IMG/VR virus record: IMGVR_UViG_3300028864_000016
Span: 154,174 to 218,173 of that record
Length of the DNA: 64,000 bases
Origin: a virus
Strand: one strand, 5' to 3'
In this document: positions 57,239 through 64,000 of the stretch, piece by piece
Numbering within the stretch: position 1 is the first letter of the stretch
Layout: every line of letters starts with the position of its first letter
Program-made: the position numbers and the translations under genes
The notes under the pieces: generated by a model
The model's database searches: none
Told to the model about the DNA's origin: nothing
What the model saw: only the letters and a program-made list of their open reading frames with translations

Positions 57239-58183
57239 TTATAAATTGTTTAATGGATTCTTACCAGCCATGTCCCTTAATTCTTCTTCTTCAACTCTTA
57301 GATATTTTTCTGTTGTTTTAATTGAACTATGCCCCAAAGCACGTTGTATCTGTCTTATATTTGCACCAGCATTATGAGTTAATGTAGCATATGTTCCTCT
57401 TAATTTATGTGGTGTATATTTTTCGTCTGTTAACTCCGCTATATTTAGATATTTTTTTACCATATTTCTTATGCTATTTGTACTTATGTTTGTTTTATAA
57501 GCATGTGATAAAAATAAATATTGTTTTACTGTATCAGATATTCCTTCTTCATTCCTATTGTTTAAATAATCCTTAATAGATTGTTTACAAACATCATCAA
57601 GATATACAAACCTTTCTTTTGATCCTTTTCCCCATATTTTAATCTTATCATCTTTCATATCTTTTATTTTAATATTTGCAAGTTCAGATATTCTTAAACC
57701 ACAATGTAAAAATATATTTAGAATACATTTATCTCTGTAATAATTTACGTCATCCTTATCTAATGATTGTGTTAATTTTACAGCCTGCTTTAAACTTAAT
57801 GTTATTGGTTCAGTTTTAGCTTGCTTAGGACTTTCTAATTCATAAGCAGGATTAAAAGTTATTAACCTTATTTTATTTTGTAAATACTCAAAATAAGCTT
57901 TTAAAGTTGCAACTTTTCTACATCTTGTACTAGCACCATTTTTACACTCTTCTATTAAATAATCCATAAAATTATGTAGATGTTTTAATTTAATAGTTTT
58001 TATATATTTATCATTAATAGCGTGTCTGTCTTTTCCTCTGTTACTCTTAAGGAATCTTACAAATATTTTTAAATCATTCTCATATCCTAATACTGTCTTT
58101 TCTGAAAGACCTTTTATATTTCTACAATAATTTAAAAAACTTATTACACTTTCAGGTAATTGTATTTCATTTTTAGTTTCCAT
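57239..58183 (-). CDS. tyrosine recombinase, catalytically complete, 314 aa
   Basis: XerD-like. N-terminal SAM-like core-binding domain (KGLSEKTVLGYENDLKIFVR) and catalytic domain with all six signature positions: Arg in CGLRISELANI, Lys in GKGSKERFVYL, H-x2-R in HKLRGTYATL, His in RALGHSSIKTT and Tyr in EKYLRVEEE. It could integrate the element, resolve dimers of a circular prophage, or move a cassette. Single-gene transcript from promoter 58234-58262. No attachment site could be seen. Confidence 0.9.
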   Translation of the reverse strand: METKNEIQLPESVISFLNYCRNIKGLSEKTVLGYENDLKIFVRFLKSNRGKDRHAINDKYIKTIKLKHLHNFMDYLIEECKNGASTRCRKVATLKAYFEYLQNKIRLITFNPAYELESPKQAKTEPITLSLKQAVKLTQSLDKDDVNYYRDKCILNIFLHCGLRISELANIKIKDMKDDKIKIWGKGSKERFVYLDDVCKQSIKDYLNNRNEEGISDTVKQYLFLSHAYKTNISTNSIRNMVKKYLNIAELTDEKYTPHKLRGTYATLTHNAGANIRQIQRALGHSSIKTTEKYLRVEEEELRDMAGKNPLNNL

Positions 58184-58233
58184 AAAATCAATTCCTTTCT
58201 TAATTCTATTTCTTTTAATTTGTTTATATTTTA

Positions 58234-58262
58234 ATTATATATCTATTTTATGGAAAAATCAA
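58234..58262 (-). promoter_or_regulatory. integrase promoter TTGATT-17-TATAAT
   Basis: Consensus -10, 17-bp spacing. The box AATAAATTAATGTATATT lies about 25 bp upstream. Confidence 0.6.
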
Positions 58263-58314
58263 TAGTTTTATTACTGATTTTTCTAAAAATATACATTAAT
58301 TTATTTTTATGTAT

Positions 58315-58875
58315 TTAACCTTTAAATTCTTGTATCCTAGCAAACTCTCCATAATACTTTATTTCACCATCATTTCTAGCCTTTACTGCATCTTCTAATT
58401 TATCATAATAACCTAGTCCTATTGTTTTATAATCTTGTTTCACATAGGCATACCATTTATTAACATTATTATAATAGTACCATATGACACCTTTATATCC
58501 ACTTGTATTATTTTTCTGTTTATCAACATTACAAGAGTTCTGACGTATCGTACAGATTCTTAAATTATATTTTCTATTATCAAATTCATTAGTTAAACCA
58601 TCTTTGTTTATATGGTCTACTGCTTGTTTTCTATCAGAAACATTCATTATAAACCTATGTAATAAAATCCGTTTACCCTTTATATCTGAATAAGCATAAT
58701 ACTTATATGAATATTCTCCACCTGCATGTTGTATATTCCAGTGATATTGTCTACATTTCTCATAATCTTCTAAATCAATTTTTAAATTAAATATTCCATG
58801 AGTTGGATTTTCTATGTTTAATTCAACATAATCCTCATATTCTATCCATTTGTTTTTTACAATTTTATTCCCCAA
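58315..58875 (-). CDS. HNH endonuclease with AP2 domain, 186 aa, TTG start
   Basis: HNH core RFIMNVSDRKQAVDHINKDG then LTNEFDNRKYNLRICTIRQN; AP2 domain TSGYKGVIWYYYNNVNKWYA with LGYYDKLEDAVKARNDGEI. Free-standing homing endonuclease. TTG at 58875 follows AGGAGAATATT. Confidence 0.85.
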   Translation of the reverse strand: MGNKIVKNKWIEYEDYVELNIENPTHGIFNLKIDLEDYEKCRQYHWNIQHAGGEYSYKYYAYSDIKGKRILLHRFIMNVSDRKQAVDHINKDGLTNEFDNRKYNLRICTIRQNSCNVDKQKNNTSGYKGVIWYYYNNVNKWYAYVKQDYKTIGLGYYDKLEDAVKARNDGEIKYYGEFARIQEFKG

Positions 58876-58916
58876 AATATTCTCCTACTTTCTTTAATTT
58901 ATTTATATTATTAATA

Positions 58917-58955
58917 CTTACTTGTCTTACATAAAAATCACCTCCTTAAAAACAA
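58917..58955 (-). other. AUG-UAA start-stop element in a hairpin
   Basis: A perfect AAGGAGGTG (58939-58947) is followed at ideal distance by ATG and immediately TAA (58927-58932). TACTTGT and ACAAGTA flank it and can pair. It could hold ribosomes at the leader of the endonuclease gene, or be the broken start of a gene displaced by the endonuclease. Confidence 0.4.
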
Positions 58956-59019
58956 GTATGATTTGAAAGTAGAATATTTAATTTATTTCCGAATAGAATG
59001 ATAGTTTTAGCAACTCTAG

Positions 59020-59295
59020 TTATAGATTATTATTAACAAATCCTTTTAATTCGTCTAACTGCAAACTTTCTTCCTTGCACCAATTTTCTTTTAACTCATC
59101 TATATACTTATTTGCACTATCCTTCATATTTTCATAAAACACTTCATTATCATCCCAACCTAATTTAAATCCCATTAAGGCAATAATCGCACTTTTTAGA
59201 AAATCCACTTTTAATTCAAAATTTCCATCAACATTTCTTTTCCCTGATTCTAAATATCTTAATGTATGTTCTATTTGTATCCATTCTCTTTTCAT
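59020..59295 (-). CDS. hypothetical protein, 91 aa
   Basis: Helical (FLKSAIIALMGFKLGWDDNE) with three Trp. ATG follows GAAGGAG. A copy of the gene-end element (TCTATAACTAGAGTTG) follows its stop at 59000-59030. Unrecognised. Confidence 0.65.
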   Translation of the reverse strand: MKREWIQIEHTLRYLESGKRNVDGNFELKVDFLKSAIIALMGFKLGWDDNEVFYENMKDSANKYIDELKENWCKEESLQLDELKGFVNNNL

Positions 59296-59325
59296 TTTAC
59301 ATTCTCCTTCTCTTAATTTATTTTA

Positions 59326-59523
59326 TTAATATACTAATTCATTAAAATCTATTTTAAATCCTTCAGCTTTACCATTTATGTACTTATCTCTATCTAGAAA
59401 TACAAATTCGTTTTTATCTTTATCAAAACCTATAATCATTCCGATTTCTTGCAACATACCTTTTAGTAAATCAAATTGCATCTTTATAATTCCTTTTTTA
59501 TCTTCCATACTATAATCACTCAC
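59326..59523 (-). CDS. hypothetical protein, 65 aa
   Basis: GTG at 59523 is 9 nt after GGAG; ATG five codons later is possible. MQFDLLKGMLQEIGMIIGFD, then KNEFVFLDRDKYING. Unrecognised. Confidence 0.6.
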   Translation of the reverse strand: MSDYSMEDKKGIIKMQFDLLKGMLQEIGMIIGFDKDKNEFVFLDRDKYINGKAEGFKIDFNELVY

Positions 59524-59577
59524 TCTTTATATCTCCTTTAATTTATTTTATCACCACAAAACAATGTGTTTAACAAC

Positions 59578-59802
59578 TTATTTATATTCACAACAATCAT
59601 TATAATCGTCCATAGATTCTATACCTTTTTTAATACATTCGTCACATTTAATACATTTGTATTCATTAGTTGGCTTTAATCTTAATTCCTTATTGAATAA
59701 TAAACAATCAGGCTTTATATAAAAACTAAAACTTGAAATAAATCTACACCCTTCACAACAATCTCCATTTGGTACTTTTACATTAACATTTATATCTAAC
59801 AT
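59578..59802 (-). CDS. Cys-rich protein, 74 aa
   Basis: Nine Cys: GDCCEGCRFISS, PDCLLF, YKCIKCDECIKKG and NDCCEY. Likely binds two metals. Similar to short phage proteins with a CxxC-x(n)-CxxC end. ATG follows TGAGGTGAG. Confidence 0.65.
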   Translation of the reverse strand: MLDINVNVKVPNGDCCEGCRFISSFSFYIKPDCLLFNKELRLKPTNEYKCIKCDECIKKGIESMDDYNDCCEYK

Positions 59803-59843
59803 TTTCTCACCTCACTTTAAGTAAAATTATGATTTCATCTTGT

Positions 59844-60146
59844 TTATATATTTACTGGTCTATTCATAAAATAATTCTTAAATTCATCACAATAATCATT
59901 GCCAATTTTGCAACGAGCTTTATTTTCTAAATCTTGATAAACATTTTCACAAATAATACAATCACTTTTAAATATATCTATATTCACTTTCCCATCTTTT
60001 TCAATAATATTATTTTTAGTTTCTTTAACTATATTGTTTATATTATAGATATCATTAGTTATCTTTGAAATATGTATATCATCTCCATTATCTTTTGTAT
60101 AAGAAAATTCTAATTCATACTCCCTTTGAATTGTACATTTTTTCAT
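59844..60146 (-). CDS. protein with Cys motifs, 100 aa
   Basis: Contains SDCIICENVYQDLENKARCK and NDYCDEF, a four- to five-Cys site near the C-terminus. ATG follows AAAAGGAGCTG. Unrecognised. Confidence 0.65.
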   Translation of the reverse strand: MKKCTIQREYELEFSYTKDNGDDIHISKITNDIYNINNIVKETKNNIIEKDGKVNIDIFKSDCIICENVYQDLENKARCKIGNDYCDEFKNYFMNRPVNI

Positions 60147-60188
60147 ATCTTATCAGCTCCTTTTAAATTCAATATTTTAGTTACTTTA

Positions 60189-60362
60189 TTATTTCACTTC
60201 ATTTAATTTCATAGTAAAATAAATTCTTTCAATATCTTCTTTTAAAAGAATAACCTCACCATCGTATTTACCAATACTGCTATAAGTCTTTATTACATAA
60301 TTACCATTACTGTACTTTTCTAATCTTAAATATTCATTATCTAATAACACTTTTTCATTCAT
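60189..60362 (-). CDS. small hypothetical protein, 57 aa
   Basis: ATG at 60362 follows AAGGAGGAATAA, which overlaps the stop region of 60376-60468. MNEKVLLDNEYLRLEKYSNG, then GEVILLKEDIERIYFTMKL; beta-then-helix. Unrecognised. Confidence 0.6.
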   Translation of the reverse strand: MNEKVLLDNEYLRLEKYSNGNYVIKTYSSIGKYDGEVILLKEDIERIYFTMKLNEVK

Positions 60363-60375
60363 TATTTATTCCTCC

Positions 60376-60468
60376 TTAATATCCAAAAATTCTTAATAAT
60401 CTTTTAACTCTTAATTTTAATTTTTCATACTTATTATTTTTAGACCCATAAATCTTTTTTATAGACAT
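60376..60468 (-). CDS. very basic small protein, 30 aa
   Basis: ATG at 60468 follows GGAGAGG. MSIKKIYGSKNNKYEKLKLR then VKRLLRIFGY: 11 Lys/Arg in 30 residues. First gene after the structured leader 60521-60570; possibly nucleic-acid- or membrane-binding. Confidence 0.55.
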   Translation of the reverse strand: MSIKKIYGSKNNKYEKLKLRVKRLLRIFGY

Positions 60469-60520
60469 TAGTATACCTCTCCTCTGCATTATGTTTTTAT
60501 TCTTATATGTAATATTTGCT

Positions 60521-60570
60521 ATAAGTTAGAATAGCAATCTTTAGTTACTGCCGAATGGCTTAGAACTTAT
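60521..60570 (-). ncRNA. structured leader RNA
   Basis: ATAAGTT and AACTTAT (7 bp) enclose a hairpin GCCATTCGGC and a second weak stem (AGTAAC/GATTGCT). Lies 5-60 nt after the expected start of promoter 60587-60614. No ORF inside. Confidence 0.4.
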
Positions 60571-60586
60571 TAATGTTTATAATACT

Positions 60587-60614
60587 ATTATAGCACTATT
60601 TACCAACAAATCAA
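60587..60614 (-). promoter_or_regulatory. promoter TTGATT-16-TATAAT with upstream box
   Basis: Consensus -10; the box AATAAATTAACATAAATAAG touches the -35. Drives 60376-60468 and onward. Confidence 0.6.
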
Positions 60615-60686
60615 TACTTATTTATGTTAATTTATTATTATTTTTATCTTTTGTTTATTTCTCTATTCTATATGTATGACTCCAAT

Positions 60687-60827
60687 TTACTTACACTTTT
60701 TTAACTCATCAGTACATTTCTCAGCTTCGTTCATATATGCATTTAATAATATCTTTTCTGCAATTGTACTTTCTCCTGCTAATAATAACCCCTTTACTAG
60801 ACCTTTTAATACATTTACATTCTTCAT
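60687..60827 (-). CDS. small hypothetical protein, 46 aa
   Basis: ATG at 60827 follows TAAGGAGTG. MKNVNVLKGLVKGLLLAGES, helical, two Cys near the end. Its own promoter region contains the palindrome CAGAATTCTG (60889-60898). Unrecognised. Confidence 0.6.
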   Translation of the reverse strand: MKNVNVLKGLVKGLLLAGESTIAEKILLNAYMNEAEKCTDELKKCK

Positions 60828-60883
60828 AATCAATACACTCCTTATTTTCTTTTTTTAATTTGTTTCTTTAATATATTATATGT

Positions 60884-60905
60884 ACAGAATTCTGAGATAT
60901 TACAA
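60884..60905. promoter_or_regulatory. operator-like palindrome CAGAATTCTG
   Basis: A 10-bp perfect palindrome within TGTACAGAATTCTGAGA lies between a TTGTAA-like -35 and a TATAAT -10 (minus strand), upstream of 60687-60827. It shares TGTACAG with the CCTGTACAGG site of the second XRE gene. Confidence 0.4.
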
Positions 60906-60960
60906 TAAATAATAAATTAATAGAAATATTTTTATTAAAATACCGAATTTATTTAGAATT

Positions 60961-60990
60961 AAAAAAGAACATACAACTATAAGTATGTCC
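60961..60990 (-). terminator. terminator after 61006-61203
   Basis: GGACATAC and GTATGTTC pair over 8 bp (one G-U), loop of 8, then TTTTTT on the minus strand. Confidence 0.7.
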
Positions 60991-61005
60991 TCCTATCTAT
61001 TATAT

Positions 61006-61203
61006 TTACTTTTCAATTCTTACTCCACCAGCTAATTCAATGATAGTAAGTTCTTTTTTTTCATTTGTTTTAGTATCTTCTATAGTATAAACCGGATGTA
61101 TATATTTTTTATTTATATCTATTACTTCATATACAATACCATCTTTATTTATAATTTCACCTATTTGTAATTCATCTGTAACTTTTATCTCTACTACCGC
61201 CAT
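61006..61203 (-). CDS. small beta-barrel-like protein, 65 aa
   Basis: ATG at 61203 follows AAGGAGTG. MAVVEIKVTDELQIGEIINK then DGIVYEVIDINKK is a KOW/SH3-type pattern. Last gene before the terminator. Unrecognised. Confidence 0.6.
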   Translation of the reverse strand: MAVVEIKVTDELQIGEIINKDGIVYEVIDINKKYIHPVYTIEDTKTNEKKELTIIELAGGVRIEK

Positions 61204-61223
61204 GTAATTCACTCCTTAATATT

Positions 61224-61532
61224 TCATTCTTCTTCTATATTGGAGCATATAAATTCTCCTAAGTTCCACATACTAACATAATAGCACTCTTTATACTCAC
61301 CTTTAAATTGCTCAACTCTTCTCTTAGCGTTATTGTCTTCTGAATAAAACTCTATCATTAATTTTTCTGAATATAGATCATCTTCATTGCAAATCAGCTT
61401 TAAATCTTCAATATCTTTTTTAGGACTTATCACACTACTATTTGGTTGTATGAATACTGCAATTTCTTGTATTGTTTTACTTATTGTTGATAATATATTG
61501 TCATTAGAAAATACTACACTATGTTTTAACAT
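61224..61532 (-). CDS. hypothetical protein, 102 aa
   Basis: ATG follows AGGAGG. Alpha/beta (HSVVFSNDNILSTISKTIQE), then FKGEYKECYYVSMWNLGEF. Unrecognised. Confidence 0.65.
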   Translation of the reverse strand: MLKHSVVFSNDNILSTISKTIQEIAVFIQPNSSVISPKKDIEDLKLICNEDDLYSEKLMIEFYSEDNNAKRRVEQFKGEYKECYYVSMWNLGEFICSNIEEE

Positions 61533-61544
61533 TTTTAATTCCTC

Positions 61545-61736
61545 CTACATATTTGTAAACAATGTCCTTATTGAAATTTCTTTACCACATTCTGAACATT
61601 GTTTATCTTCACCTTTTGGATAATTATCTTCTTGAAATTCTATTTTTGCATTACCACAATATGGACATGTAATACTATTTTGATAATTATCATCAGATTC
61701 TTCATAAGTTATTGTTAAAATTCTATTTAATTTCAT
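61545..61736 (-). CDS. zinc-ribbon protein, 63 aa
   Basis: CPYCGNAKIEF and CSECGKEI form a standard two-knuckle zinc ribbon at residues 24-27 and 47-50. ATG at 61736 after GAGTG. Confidence 0.7.
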   Translation of the reverse strand: MKLNRILTITYEESDDNYQNSITCPYCGNAKIEFQEDNYPKGEDKQCSECGKEISIRTLFTNM

Positions 61737-61804
61737 AATAAATCACTCTCATTTCTCTAAAATAACTCTTTTAAACTAATTTTATAATATTTAGAAATTA
61801 CATT

Positions 61805-61951
61805 TTATTCAGATATTTTTTCTAATAATAATTTAATCTTATTTAGACTTTCAGCTATGTCATTATCTTCTGTGATACCCTTCTCTAATGTTTTGATATA
61901 AAATTGTAATGCAGTTTGTAATATAGCTTTTTCTTGCCAATTAAATTCCAT
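61805..61951 (-). CDS. small helical protein, 48 aa
   Basis: ATG at 61951 follows AGAGGAGTG. MEFNWQEKAILQTALQFYIK, acidic helical end. Unrecognised. Confidence 0.6.
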   Translation of the reverse strand: MEFNWQEKAILQTALQFYIKTLEKGITEDNDIAESLNKIKLLLEKISE

Positions 61952-62027
61952 TTATAACACTCCTCTTAATATTAATTGATAATTATTTTCAATAAGCAGG
62001 TAAAACTCTTGTTTTATATTAACTCAA

Positions 62028-62246
62028 TTATTTTAAGTTCCATTCTTCATTTTCAATATAATTAATAATTGCTCTAGGATTGCAAGACATTTCTAAAGAA
62101 TCTACCAAACAATCCTCAACACCTAAATTATCATATATTCCCTTGCTCTCTAACCATTTTCTAACTTTTTCATTATGTTCATTTGCCATTGCTCTATATT
62201 TAGCACTTTTATTTATACTATCTTTAATATGTTTTGTTACTTTCAT
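62028..62246 (-). CDS. hypothetical protein, 72 aa
   Basis: ATG follows AAGGAGTAG. Basic N-terminal helix (VTKHIKDSINKSAKYRAMAN) and an acidic end (NYIENEEWNLK). Unrecognised. Confidence 0.65.
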   Translation of the reverse strand: MKVTKHIKDSINKSAKYRAMANEHNEKVRKWLESKGIYDNLGVEDCLVDSLEMSCNPRAIINYIENEEWNLK

Positions 62247-62251
62247 AGTAT

Positions 62252-62542
62252 CTACTCCTTTAATTCATAACTATAGACCCATTTAGGAGCTTTATAATTT
62301 TCGTGGTCTTGATTAAACCCACTTCTAACTCCATGAGGGAATCTATTTAACAATCCTTTTTTATACATAGAACTTAACAATTTAGATAGTTCTTTACATT
62401 TAGGCGCACCAAAATTATCTTCAAATTTAATATCGAATTTTTCTACATAATCATAAACAAAATCAGAATCCAACATATCTACAAATTTAAAATTTGCTTT
62501 ATTAGATATATAATCAATTATCCATTGTTCTTTCTCACTCAA
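62252..62542 (-). CDS. winged-helix-like protein, 96 aa, TTG start
   Basis: TTG at 62542 follows GGAGGAGG at good spacing; the longer GTG form overlaps that site. CKELSKLLSSMYKKGLLNRF and a basic wing-like stretch, ending WVYSYELKE, recall winged-helix DNA-binding folds. Confidence 0.55.
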   Translation of the reverse strand: MSEKEQWIIDYISNKANFKFVDMLDSDFVYDYVEKFDIKFEDNFGAPKCKELSKLLSSMYKKGLLNRFPHGVRSGFNQDHENYKAPKWVYSYELKE

Positions 62543-62619
62543 TATTAAAACCTCCTCCACCCTATATTAAATCCATTTATTTCCATTTAAAAGAACTATT
62601 TTATATGGTATATATTACC

Positions 62620-62811
62620 TTATGATAGTTTATTTGCAAGTTCCCAAGCTAACTTTTTTAAATCTTCATCTTCTTTTTCTAATTGTTCAATTTCTTTGAT
62701 TATATTACATAGTAATCTTTTTATCTCTTTTTCTTGTATCTCATCTTTTGTAATTTTACTTAATCCAAACTCAAGTGTATCAATACAGGCTCTTAGTTTT
62801 GTAAATTTCAT
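62620..62811 (-). CDS. hypothetical helical protein, 63 aa
   Basis: Helical with Leu/Glu heptads (IKRLLCNIIKEIEQLEKEDE). First gene after promoter 62881-62909. ATG follows AGGATGG. Unrecognised. Confidence 0.65.
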   Translation of the reverse strand: MKFTKLRACIDTLEFGLSKITKDEIQEKEIKRLLCNIIKEIEQLEKEDEDLKKLAWELANKLS

Positions 62812-62880
62812 ATTAGCACCATCCTCATAAATTTATTTTAACATTAATTATTTAACTTTCCTATGTATTTCCTTACTAAT

Positions 62881-62909
62881 AATATATCATATTCCAGTTA
62901 TAGTTTCAA
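62881..62909 (-). promoter_or_regulatory. promoter TTGAAA-17-TATATT with upstream box
   Basis: AAATAAATTAACAGAAGAAAG lies directly upstream of the -35; spacing 17 bp. Confidence 0.55.
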
Positions 62910-62935
62910 GCTTTCTTCTGTTAATTTATTTACTT

Positions 62936-63103
62936 TTATTTTAAAACTAATACTTCCATATTCTCTTTAATCCAATTTTCACTTATTCCACGCTCTATGA
63001 GTTCATTAATCTTTGTATTAACATCACCTATAAATTTTAAAGTGACATTTATATTACAATTATCACAAACTTTTATTATCTGTTCAAAGAAATTATATTT
63101 CAT
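62936..63103 (-). CDS. small hypothetical protein, 55 aa
   Basis: ATG at 63103 follows GGGAGG. MKYNFFEQIIKVCDNCNINV, then helical with ISENWIKENMEVLVLK. Two Cys. Unrecognised. Confidence 0.65.
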   Translation of the reverse strand: MKYNFFEQIIKVCDNCNINVTLKFIGDVNTKINELIERGISENWIKENMEVLVLK

Positions 63104-63152
63104 TTTCAAATCCTCCCAACCAATTAAAATTTGATTTTTAAGTTGTTTTAAT

Positions 63153-63353
63153 TTATTTATATTCTTGGTCTACAATCTTTTTATATCTTTTATGATGTAA
63201 AAATCCATTACTCATAGTTACTTGATTAAAACATTTTTCAGAGCAAACATATTCGTGTCTTTCTTCACCTTTATAGTCAATAACCAATACACTATGTTCA
63301 TGACCACATATTTCTTTACAACCATAACATCTATATGTTCCAAAATAACTCAT
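63153..63353 (-). CDS. small zinc-finger protein, 66 aa
   Basis: ATG at 63353 follows AGAGGAGG; the longer frame is rejected. CYGCKEICGHEH and YVCSEKCFNQVT form a MYM/TRASH-like treble-clef pattern. Possibly DNA-binding. Confidence 0.65.
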   Translation of the reverse strand: MSYFGTYRCYGCKEICGHEHSVLVIDYKGEERHEYVCSEKCFNQVTMSNGFLHHKRYKKIVDQEYK

Positions 63354-63403
63354 GTTAATCCTCCTCTTATTATCATTTTTTCTAATGCAATAAACCAATA
63401 CTT

Positions 63404-63550
63404 CTATTTGTTAAATGAATTTATATCTATTTTATTTAAATTTACATTATTACCTCTAATATATAGTCCTAAATCAAATTTTTCTTGTAATTCTTTTTTA
63501 AACTTTGCTCTTTCTTTTTTAGTTAATTTAGACTTAGAAAATTTTTTCAT
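63404..63550 (-). CDS. very basic small protein, 48 aa
   Basis: ATG at 63550 follows AAAGGTGTG. MKKFSKSKLTKKERAKFKKE: lysine-rich helix, then a polar end. Unrecognised. Confidence 0.6.
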   Translation of the reverse strand: MKKFSKSKLTKKERAKFKKELQEKFDLGLYIRGNNVNLNKIDINSFNK

Positions 63551-63601
63551 ATTATCACACCTTTTTACTATTTCAGTAATATGAATATTTCATTTGAATA
63601 T

Positions 63602-63808
63602 TTATTTTTTTAAACATTCGTTGCAAATTATTCTATAGTTATAATCACCTCTAAACATATCATAAGAATGGACATTATGTTTAGTACTTTTAAATACGTT
63701 TTTTATTTCTCCACAATCAGCACATGTATAAAATCCTAATAACCATCTTATAATGTTATATGTCCATTGTATTAAAAATAATATTGGTGGTAAATGTATC
63801 TCTTTCAT
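63602..63808 (-). CDS. membrane-anchored Cys protein, 68 aa
   Basis: A hydrophobic segment (residues 8-27, FLIQWTYNIIRWLLGF) is followed by CADC and a later CNEC, a zinc ribbon. ATG follows GGAGTAG. Unrecognised. Confidence 0.65.
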   Translation of the reverse strand: MKEIHLPPILFLIQWTYNIIRWLLGFYTCADCGEIKNVFKSTKHNVHSYDMFRGDYNYRIICNECLKK

Positions 63809-63878
63809 TTTTATCTACTCCTTTCTAATCTACTTAATTTATTAACTCCAGTTAAATTTCCTGATTTATCAAGACTTT

Positions 63879-64000
63879 TTATTTAATGTCTTCTCTATAA
63901 ATCCTGAATGTTTCCTTATTACTATTTATAACATCATAAGTTCCATCTAAATTAATTTTAACTATCTTAACAGTTAATTCTATATCATTATTTATAATTG
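63879..64000 (-). CDS. 3' end of a gene entering from the right
   Basis: An open frame runs from the window edge to TAA at 63879, ending FRIYREDIK. It lacks its start. Unrecognised; consistent with another small alpha/beta protein. Confidence 0.55.
   Translation of the reverse strand, partial: IINNDIELTVKIVKINLDGTYDVINSNKETFRIYREDIK

Noticed and set aside
57239-58183. Attachment site next to the integrase
   Set aside because: No convincing core repeat or tRNA-like end seen on either side; an empty target would be needed.
1-64000. AAYAAATTAA box considered as replication iterons or a CRISPR-like array
   Set aside because: Copies are dispersed at gene junctions with irregular spacing and follow transcription direction, unlike iterons or CRISPR repeats.

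Overview
The window is a 64-kb piece of a large, very AT-rich replicon of a low-GC Firmicute, most probably Clostridium. This rests on AGGAGG ribosome-binding sites, AGA/ATA-rich codon use and the gene types. About 139 genes were read. All but three lie on the minus strand, head to tail, mostly short (25-190 codons) and mostly unrecognised. The content fits the early/accessory part of a big temperate phage or phage-plasmid: three DNA methyltransferases, a nucleotide-kinase-like P-loop protein, a LemA-like membrane pair, many zinc-ribbon proteins, seven homing-type endonucleases, an IS605-type TnpB, several repressor-like proteins and an integrase. No tRNA, rRNA, CRISPR array or complete virion module was seen. 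The nearest known lifestyle is that of SPbeta-like phages (Bacillus) and the large plasmid-prophages of clostridia; this is inference.

Layout, left to right. 0-16.5 kb: small-gene operons, two structured noncoding leaders/RNAs near 0.9-1.2 kb, a LemA-like pair, a C5 cytosine methyltransferase, a DUF5662-like protein and a DUF262-like protein. 16.6-18.2 kb: an intact TnpB with a candidate right-end guide RNA and a divergent ribbon-helix-helix gene. 18.3-34 kb: two N4/N6 DNA methyltransferases, an HNH nuclease, a guanylate-kinase-like protein, an MmcB-like nuclease, a five-fold Cys/His repeat protein and a truncated tyrosine-recombinase-like protein. 34-38 kb: two giant paralogous EDxHD-type homing endonucleases. 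38-46.7 kb: two terminase-like fragments, small hypothetical proteins, a run of four tiny proteins and another HNH endonuclease. 46.8-53 kb: the regulatory core. 53-64 kb: small genes, a zinc metallopeptidase, an XRE protein, two HNH endonucleases, a complete tyrosine recombinase and more small genes.

The regulatory core is the most interesting part. On the minus strand it reads: a DGWHR-domain protein (466 aa), a catalytically dead tyrosine-recombinase-like protein (385 aa, reminiscent of the SPbeta master repressor MrpR/YopR), three tandem promoters, a MazF/PemK-type toxin, an all-helical 212-aa protein, and a 35-aa precursor with a signal sequence, an AFA cleavage motif and the C-terminal tail TTGSGRG. 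This looks like a communication system of the arbitrium/Phr type built into a phage-borne mazF operon. On the plus strand two XRE repressors with operator-like repeats face it.

Two sequence-wide patterns tie the window together. A short box, AAYAAATTAA, sits at most gene junctions, either just before a ribosome-binding site or 10-40 bp before a promoter of the form TTGACA-17-TATAAT. A second family of elements (core ACTAG-N-TTGTAG) follows the stop codons of several genes. Many starts were moved to the ATG/GTG/TTG that follows the Shine-Dalgarno sequence, so several genes are a few codons shorter than the longest open frame.
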